Shown here: positions 55,943 through 64,000 of the stretch, piece after piece
How positions within the stretch are numbered: the first letter of the stretch is position 1
How the letters are laid out: the number at the start of each line of letters is the position of its first letter
Assembly (NCBI RefSeq): GCF_963678245.1
Contig: NZ_OY782767.1
Location: 806,001-870,000, forward strand
Origin: an uncultured Sunxiuqinia sp.
Lineage (GTDB): Bacteria > Bacteroidota > Bacteroidia > Bacteroidales > Prolixibacteraceae
Direction: 5' to 3'
DNA: 64,000 nucleotides
Program-made: the position numbers and the translations under genes
Notes under the pieces: model-generated
Databases searched by the model: none
What the model saw: the letters and a program-made list of their open reading frames with translations, nothing else
Told to the model about the DNA's origin: nothing

Positions 55943-58900
55943 ATGAATTTGAAACGATCAACATCCCTCATTTTAATACTGTTCTCTTTGTTTGCGCTGG
56001 CTTTTATTCCACAAAGCCAAATGGCAAAGAAACCGATTTATCTTAACACGGCCTACTCGTTTAAAGAGCGGGCTATCGACCTTGTTTCGCGGATGACTCC
56101 CGAAGAAAAACAAAGTCAGTTGGGAAATACCATGCCGCCAATTCCGCGGCTTGGCGTAAACCATTACGATGTGTGGGGCGAGGCGCTTCACGGAATAATG
56201 GGGCGAAACAACAACAGCGGAATGACTGCCACTTCGTTTCCAAACAGTGTAGCTGTGGGCTCAACCTGGGATCCGGAGCTAATCAAACGCGAAACAAAAG
56301 TAATTTCCGACGAGGCGCGTGGCTTTAACCACGACCTGATTTTTACACTTACTTACTGGTCGCCGGTAATTGAACCGGCCCGCGACCCGCGCTGGGGAAG
56401 AACTGCCGAAACTTTTGGCGAAGATCCTTTTTTGGTTTCTGAAATCGGGAAAGGTTTTATTCAGGGTTTAATGGGTGATGATCCCACCTACCTGAAAACG
56501 GTACCTTGTGGGAAACACTATTTTGCCAACAATACCGAGTTTAACCGGCATTCGGGCAGCTCGGACATGGACGACCGCGATATGCGCGAGTTTTATTTAC
56601 AACCCTACCGCACCTTGATAAGAGATTACGACCTTCCGGCAATTATGACGGCGTACGGTGCTGTTAACGGCGTTCCCATGTCGGCAAGTAAATATTTGGT
56701 GGATACTGTTGCACGTAAAACCTACGGAATGGACGGATACGTTACCGGCGATTGCGGAGCGATTGACGACATTGTGCGCGGTCATCATTTTACTGATAGT
56801 TATGAAGAAGCAGCGGCACTGGGCCTAAAAGCCGGTGTTGACACCGACTGTGGCGGAGTGTATCAAAATCATGCTCTGGGTGCTTTGGAAAAAGGCATGT
56901 TGACGCAAGCCGATATCGATAAAGCGCTGATTAATATTTTTACCATAAGAATGCGTTTGGGCGAGTTCGACCCAGCTGAAATTGTTCCGTATGCAGGTAT
57001 AAAACCGGACATTGTGAATGATCCGGCTCACAACGATCTGGCCATTGAAGTGGCTACAAAAACACCGGTTCTGCTAAAGAACGAAGTAACGGTTCAACCC
57101 TCTGAAAAGGCATTGCCGCTGAATCCAAAGCACATCAAAAAAATTGCATTGCTGGGGCCACAGGCCGATAAAGTGGAGCTGGGAGATTACTCTGGCCCAA
57201 TTGAACCTCATTTAAGTATTTCGCCGCTTTTGGGTATTCAGAATTATATAAAAGAGCATAACCTCGACATTGAAGTGGTTTCTGCATCAACAGGAAATAC
57301 CGACAGGAATACGGATTTCTTAACTATGAACAGTTTCTCCACCGTGCGTAATGGCGAAGTGGTAGCCGAATTTGATGCTACAAAATACGATGCTTCGGCT
57401 CCCGGATTAATTGTTGCTGCCCGTTTTGGCCGTACGTCAATTCGTGGCGTAAAAGATGGCGACTGGACAGCTTATGATAATGTTGATATTACCGACGTTG
57501 ATTCCATCCGTTTTAATGTTGCTGCCTCGGGCAACGGTGGTTTGGTAGAGGTGCGTGTTAGCTCGGCAACAGGAAATATTCTGGCAACGCAAAAAATCGA
57601 TGCCGTTCAACAAGGCGGTGGATTCCCCGGATTTGCACGGCCACAAAATATATCGGTGAAAATAAATACGCTGGGAATTACCGGGCCGCAAACGTTGGTG
57701 CTGGTATACCGCGAAGCCGAAAGCCCTGCAACCGATGCCGCAACACTTGAAATGGCTGCTACTGCCGATGTGGTGCTGGTTTTTGTGGGTACCGATCAAA
57801 GTACCGGCCGCGAAGAGTCTGACCGTTTTTCGATTACCTTACCCGGAAATCAGAATAAACTGATTGAAGCGGTCGCTGCTGAAAATCCAAATACTATTGT
57901 GGTGATGCAAACCATGGGAATGGTGGAAGTGGAGCCGATTAAAAACAACCCGAATATTCCGGGAATTATCTGGACCGGTTACAACGGACAGGCACAGGGA
58001 ACCGCCATGGCTCGCATTTTATTTGGCGACGTAAACCCTGGCGGAAAATTGAATGTTACCTGGCACAAATCCTTAAACGACCTGCCCGGTTTTAACGACT
58101 ACACCCTGCGTGGCGATGGCTCGAACGGAAGAACGTACTGGTATTTCGACAAGCCGGTTTCTTACGAATTTGGCTACGGTTTGTCGTACACTACTTTTGA
58201 GTACAAACGGTTCAGTATCAGCAAAACAAGGCTAACGCCAAATGATAAAGTAACCATAAGTGTTGATGTGAAAAATACAGGAGCGGTTGACGGCCACGAG
58301 GTGGTGCAGGTGTATGTAAAAACACCCGACAGTCCGGCAGAATTGGAGCGCCCGATAAAACGTCTGAAAGGATTTAAACGTGTAATCATTCCGGCTGGAC
58401 AAACAAAACGCGTTTCCATTGATATCGATTGCGACGACCTTTGGTTTTGGGATGCCGAAGCCGGTAAAATTACCTTCGACCAGGGACGTTATATTTTCGA
58501 AGTTGGGGCATCGTCAAAAGATATAAAAGCCGAGCTGGAGGCGATTATGAGTGGCGAATACAAACCGGTGTTAACAACTGTTGTTGCCGAAAGCGACAAG
58601 ATGATATTGCGCCCGGGAAATACAGCTCAAACAAGTGTAACTGCTGCAATGTCCGACGATAGTTTCTTCGATATTTCGAAAGCTGAAATTGAATACAAAA
58701 GCAACAACCCGGCGGTGGTAAGCGTGGATGAAAACGGCAAAGTAACCGCTACCGGAGTGGGTGTAGCATCGGTATTTGCTTATGTAACCATCGACGGTGT
58801 AACTGAATCAAGCAGCTATCCTGTAAAAGTTATGCCCGACCTAAATCCAAAATCAATTTTGGTAAACGGCAAATCCATCGAAGGATTCAATAAAGAGGTA

Positions 58901-59755
58901 AAAGCATACAGCTATCTGTTAAAAGATAAAACCAAGGTACCGGAACTGAAAGCAACGGCTGCCGGAAAAGGAATTACTGTTGATATTCAGCAGGCAAAAC
59001 AAATTCCGGGAACTGCCGTGGTGAAATTCATCGATAACATCACGCTGGAAACCAACACCTATTATTTCAATTTTGATGTGGAAGCGGTAAGCGACGAGTT
59101 TAACGGTGCAATTGGAAGTCAGTGGCAATGGATCAGGGAAAATGCTGCAACACACAGCCTTTCGGCAAACGATGGCAGCCTGACGATTACCAGCGAAGTT
59201 GGCGATGTTTCGGAAGGTACCAACAATGCCAAAAACATACTGCTGCAAAGTGCCAATAACGATTGGACAGCAGAAACAAAACTGACAGCTTCACGAATGC
59301 CTTCTCAACCTGAAAATGCCGGAGTTCTGGCTTACCAGGACGATGATAATTTTGTGAAATTCATGTTCCGGGCAGTAATAAAAACCACGCGTCAAAGAGA
59401 GCCGCAACCCGGTACCATCGATTTGATGATGGAAGAAAACGGCATTGCAAAATCGTTGGCTTCTTTCAATCTAAAAACTGGAATTACCGGTGAGCAGGCT
59501 TTGATACTCAAACTCGATAAAAAAGGAAGCATTTATACGGCTTCGTATTCGTTGGATGGCGAAAATTTCGAAATTCTGGGAACAGCAGATCTGGCATTAA
59601 AAGACATAAAAACAGGCTTAATGGTAGGCGACGGAATTATTACCGGATATATGAAAAGCACTTACTGGTTTGATTCCGACACAACAAAACCGGATTCGCC
59701 GTTTGATGTGGCCTTCGATTATTTCCGGATAACAAATAGTGGACTAAAACAATAA
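55943..59755 (+). CDS. Multidomain GH3 enzyme with Big2 and concanavalin-like modules
   Basis: The 1270-residue protein has a signal peptide and GH3 domains 1 and 2 (about 30-790). The nucleophile Asp270 is in VTGDCGAIDD. A CBM6-like insert lies at about 470-580 (FDATKYDASAPGLIVAARFG), and a fibronectin-III-like domain follows (about 775-850). A Big2 immunoglobulin-like module comes next (about 870-960; YKSNNPAVVSVDENGKVTAT). After a linker domain the protein ends in a concanavalin-like sandwich (about 1045-1265; WQWIRENAATHSL) of the kind usually attached to GH43 beta-xylosidases. It probably cleaves beta-xylosides or alpha-L-arabinosides at the cell surface, with the additional modules positioning it on polymer. 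It is about 400 residues longer than the GH3 at 37588. Confidence 0.9.
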   Translation: MNLKRSTSLILILFSLFALAFIPQSQMAKKPIYLNTAYSFKERAIDLVSRMTPEEKQSQLGNTMPPIPRLGVNHYDVWGEALHGIMGRNNNSGMTATSFPNSVAVGSTWDPELIKRETKVISDEARGFNHDLIFTLTYWSPVIEPARDPRWGRTAETFGEDPFLVSEIGKGFIQGLMGDDPTYLKTVPCGKHYFANNTEFNRHSGSSDMDDRDMREFYLQPYRTLIRDYDLPAIMTAYGAVNGVPMSASKYLVDTVARKTYGMDGYVTGDCGAIDDIVRGHHFTDSYEEAAALGLKAGVDTDCGGVYQNHALGALEKGMLTQADIDKALINIFTIRMRLGEFDPAEIVPYAGIKPDIVNDPAHNDLAIEVATKTPVLLKNEVTVQPSEKALPLNPKHIKKIALLGPQADKVELGDYSGPIEPHLSISPLLGIQNYIKEHNLDIEVVSASTGNTDRNTDFLTMNSFSTVRNGEVVAEFDATKYDASAPGLIVAARFGRTSIRGVKDGDWTAYDNVDITDVDSIRFNVAASGNGGLVEVRVSSATGNILATQKIDAVQQGGGFPGFARPQNISVKINTLGITGPQTLVLVYREAESPATDAATLEMAATADVVLVFVGTDQSTGREESDRFSITLPGNQNKLIEAVAAENPNTIVVMQTMGMVEVEPIKNNPNIPGIIWTGYNGQAQGTAMARILFGDVNPGGKLNVTWHKSLNDLPGFNDYTLRGDGSNGRTYWYFDKPVSYEFGYGLSYTTFEYKRFSISKTRLTPNDKVTISVDVKNTGAVDGHEVVQVYVKTPDSPAELERPIKRLKGFKRVIIPAGQTKRVSIDIDCDDLWFWDAEAGKITFDQGRYIFEVGASSKDIKAELEAIMSGEYKPVLTTVVAESDKMILRPGNTAQTSVTAAMSDDSFFDISKAEIEYKSNNPAVVSVDENGKVTATGVGVASVFAYVTIDGVTESSSYPVKVMPDLNPKSILVNGKSIEGFNKEVKAYSYLLKDKTKVPELKATAAGKGITVDIQQAKQIPGTAVVKFIDNITLETNTYYFNFDVEAVSDEFNGAIGSQWQWIRENAATHSLSANDGSLTITSEVGDVSEGTNNAKNILLQSANNDWTAETKLTASRMPSQPENAGVLAYQDDDNFVKFMFRAVIKTTRQREPQPGTIDLMMEENGIAKSLASFNLKTGITGEQALILKLDKKGSIYTASYSLDGENFEILGTADLALKDIKTGLMVGDGIITGYMKSTYWFDSDTTKPDSPFDVAFDYFRITNSGLKQ

Positions 59756-59780
59756 AATATAAACTATCAACAAACAAATT

Positions 59781-60974
59781 ATGATATCTAAAATTCTAAA
59801 CGTATTCGTTATTATTTTGATAGCCAGCGGGATTTGCTCGGCACAATCAAAAGTAGTAGAGGATTTCAAACCCTCTTCAGTAAATCAAGAGGGGAAAGAA
59901 TACCCAATGGTAAATTCTGAAGGCCGGGTACGTGCTCAAATTTCTGCGCCTGAAGCTGAAAAAGTTCAGCTTGACATTAGTGCAGTGAAATACGATTTGG
60001 TAAAAGATGAAAACGGAGTGTGGACCGGCGAGTCGGCACCACAGGATGTAGGTTTTCATTACTACCAGTTGTGGGTTGACGGAGCTGCGGTTCCCGATCC
60101 AAACAGCCTGTATTTTTATGGAGCAGGTCGTTGGGGAAGTGGTATTGAAGTTCCTTCCAACGATCAGGATATTTTTGCCTTAAAAGATGTTCCTCATGGC
60201 GATTTGCGCGAGGTGCATTACTATTCAAAATCATCGGATAAAGTGCGTAGAGCATTCATATACACGCCTCCTGGTTCCCAGAAAGACCAGTCGAAGAAAT
60301 ATCCGGTACTTTACCTGCAACACGGTATGGGAGAAAACGAAACCGGCTGGGGAAGCCAGGGACATGCCGGACTGATTATGGATAATTTAATTGCCGAAGG
60401 AAAAGCGCTTCCGTTTATCATTGTAATGGAAAACAGCAGCGTAAATTTCCAAAGACCACGCGGTCCTCGTCCTGAAAGAGGTGCACAAGCCGATTCAACA
60501 CAAAGAAGACGTGGCGGGCCGATGGGCGGTTTTGACTTTTCTGCCGATTTCAAAAAAGTATTGCTTAACGACCTGATTCCTTATGTGGAAGCCAATTACC
60601 GTGTAATAGCCGATCCTGCACACCGTGCCATGGCCGGATTATCAATGGGAGGTATGCAAACTCGTTTGATTACTTTGGCTAATCCCGAAGTGTTTACGCA
60701 GGTTGGTATGTTTAGTGGCGGAAGTATAAGCACTGAAGATATTGAGAACACTCCCGCTTTTAAAGAGAATGTAAAACTGTTGTTTGTTAGTTATGGCAGT
60801 CGCGAGCTTGAAAACCGCGGGATGAGTTTTGGTGGCGATCCGAAAGCCAACACCGAAGCTTTAAAAGAAGCCGGAATGAATACCCATTTTTATGTGTCGC
60901 CCGGAACTGCACACGAATGGCATTCATGGCGTCGCAGCCTTTATCAGTTTGCTCAACTGGTATTTAAAAACTAA
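59781..60974 (+). CDS. CE1-type esterase with N-terminal immunoglobulin/CBM48-like domain (copy 1)
   Basis: The 397-residue secreted protein has an early-set Ig/CBM48-like domain (about 25-125; [20 protein letters not shown]) and an esterase D-type alpha/beta-hydrolase domain with YTPPG, YLQHGMGENETGW, nucleophile Ser288 in [10 protein letters not shown] and a late GTAHEWHSWRRSL with the catalytic His. Enzymes with this layout include feruloyl and acetyl xylan esterases of Bacteroidetes. A low-complexity insert rich in Arg/Pro (about 226-250) lies before FDFSADFKK and differs between copies. It is the first of three tandem relatives. Confidence 0.9.
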   Translation: MISKILNVFVIILIASGICSAQSKVVEDFKPSSVNQEGKEYPMVNSEGRVRAQISAPEAEKVQLDISAVKYDLVKDENGVWTGESAPQDVGFHYYQLWVDGAAVPDPNSLYFYGAGRWGSGIEVPSNDQDIFALKDVPHGDLREVHYYSKSSDKVRRAFIYTPPGSQKDQSKKYPVLYLQHGMGENETGWGSQGHAGLIMDNLIAEGKALPFIIVMENSSVNFQRPRGPRPERGAQADSTQRRRGGPMGGFDFSADFKKVLLNDLIPYVEANYRVIADPAHRAMAGLSMGGMQTRLITLANPEVFTQVGMFSGGSISTEDIENTPAFKENVKLLFVSYGSRELENRGMSFGGDPKANTEALKEAGMNTHFYVSPGTAHEWHSWRRSLYQFAQLVFKN

Positions 60975-61014
60975 ACGATTTCGAAACAATCAATTCCAGA
61001 GATATGAAACGAGC

Positions 61015-62270
<1,256 letters not shown>

Positions 62271-62314
62271 AAACATGCCGGTAGGATTAGTAACGAAAAG
62301 CTAAAACCAGTTTT

Positions 62315-62353
62315 CGACTTCGTTCTGCCTGATTATTACAGAGAACGGAGTCG
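62315..62353. repeat. REP-like inverted repeat between CE1 copies 2 and 3
   Basis: CGACTTCGTTCTG (62315-62327) pairs with CAGAGAACGGAGTCG (62339-62353), with one wobble pair and a small bulge. The motif, with its GGAGTCGA arm, resembles repetitive intergenic palindromes common in Bacteroidota. Confidence 0.55.
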
Positions 62354-62420
62354 AGCTGTTTATCAATGGCGTGTGATTAGTTCTGCCAAAATTAGTAAGC
62401 TATCAACTGTAAATTAATAA

Positions 62421-63554
<1,134 letters not shown>

Positions 63555-63597
63555 GTGGGAAATGGGATAATACTAAAAAATGGTTAAAATTATTACG

Positions 63598-64000
63598 ATG
63601 AAAAACAGATTTGGACTAATTGCGATTATAATCGTTTTTATTATGAATTCTTGTTTAACCCTGCCTCTGGAGCAGGTAAAAGTCGAACAGGGAATTGTAG
63701 AAGGAACCATTGAGGATGGTCTTCGGGTTTTTAAAGGAGTGCCGTTTGCTGCACCTCCGGTAGGTGATTTGCGCTGGAAAGCACCGCAACCTGCTGAAAA
63801 GTGGGAAGGAGTAAAAGAAACTAAAGAATTTGGGCCATCTCCCATGCAGTGGGGTAATCCTCCGGCAGGGAAAAGCGAAGACTGTCTGTACCTGAACATC
63901 TGGACTCCGGCAATGACGGCTGAAGAAAAACTACCCGTGTTGGTATGGATTTACGGTGGCGGTTTTAGTGGCGGAGCAACTTCGTATTACGATGGAACCA
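63598..64000 (+). CDS. Type-B carboxylesterase, N-terminal part (runs off the window)
   Basis: The frame is open to the window end and gives 134 residues. It has a lipoprotein-like signal ([19 protein letters not shown]) and the conserved start of carboxylesterase type B proteins: [32 protein letters not shown] and [20 protein letters not shown], which forms the oxyanion hole. The nucleophile GESAG lies beyond the edge. An in-frame ATG at 63580 is also possible. Family members hydrolyse esters of small or bulky alcohols. In this locus it may process acylated sugars or aromatic esters freed from xylan. Confidence 0.88.
   Translation, partial: MKNRFGLIAIIIVFIMNSCLTLPLEQVKVEQGIVEGTIEDGLRVFKGVPFAAPPVGDLRWKAPQPAEKWEGVKETKEFGPSPMQWGNPPAGKSEDCLYLNIWTPAMTAEEKLPVLVWIYGGGFSGGATSYYDGT

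Overview
The window reads as a chromosome segment of a Bacteroidota bacterium, most likely an environmental, glycan-degrading member of the order Marinilabiliales (Prolixibacteraceae-like). The phylum call rests on DUF4293, GH97 and DUF349 proteins, -7 boxes of the TAnnTTTG type, scarce Shine-Dalgarno sequences and a sorting-domain-like C-terminus on a giant secreted hydrolase. The finer placement is inference.

Region 1 (1-12.1 kb) is mostly core. It holds the tail of an AddB/RecB-like nuclease, trmD, a small heat-shock protein, a DUF349 repeat protein, the pyrG-yidC pair, a thermonuclease-like protein, a monooxygenase-fold protein, an M49-like peptidase lipoprotein, a broken exported peroxiredoxin and DUF4293. 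Several clear terminators separate these units.

Region 2 (12.1-15.6 kb) holds alanine racemase followed by a scar. Remnants of an RND efflux membrane-fusion protein, the first part of its inner-membrane pump and the last part of a LytTR regulator are fused head to tail by decay and deletion.

Region 3 (15.6-23.1 kb) is a group concerned with nucleotides and phosphoesters. A membrane class III nucleotide cyclase converges on an HD-domain protein whose C-terminal half resembles Pycsar membrane effectors. Next come a very large outer-membrane protein whose metallophosphoesterase domain has lost nearly all its metal ligands, a translationally coupled histidine phosphatase and a PAP2 phosphatase.

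Region 4 (23.3-29.8 kb) is a mutasome: a self-cleaving S24 repressor divergent from imuA-imuB-dnaE2, with a perfect 19-bp palindrome between them as the likely operator.

Region 5 (29.8-32.2 kb) has a decayed GH29 gene beside an intact Tat-exported GH29.

Region 6 (32.9 kb to the end) is one long co-oriented hydrolase locus: four CE1-type esterases, four GH43, two GH3, GH97, GH98, GH31, a GH127/GH146-type beta-L-arabinofuranosidase, a CE6-type acetylesterase, a secreted DUF3237 protein and a type-B carboxylesterase that runs off the window. The set fits stepwise dismantling of a heavily decorated arabinoxylan: GH98 cuts the backbone, esterases remove acetyl and feruloyl groups, GH43/GH127/GH97/GH31 trim side chains and GH3/GH43 finish oligosaccharides. 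No SusC/SusD pair and no regulator gene lies in the window, so uptake and sensing must be encoded elsewhere. A perfect 22-bp palindrome upstream of the first esterase is a candidate operator.
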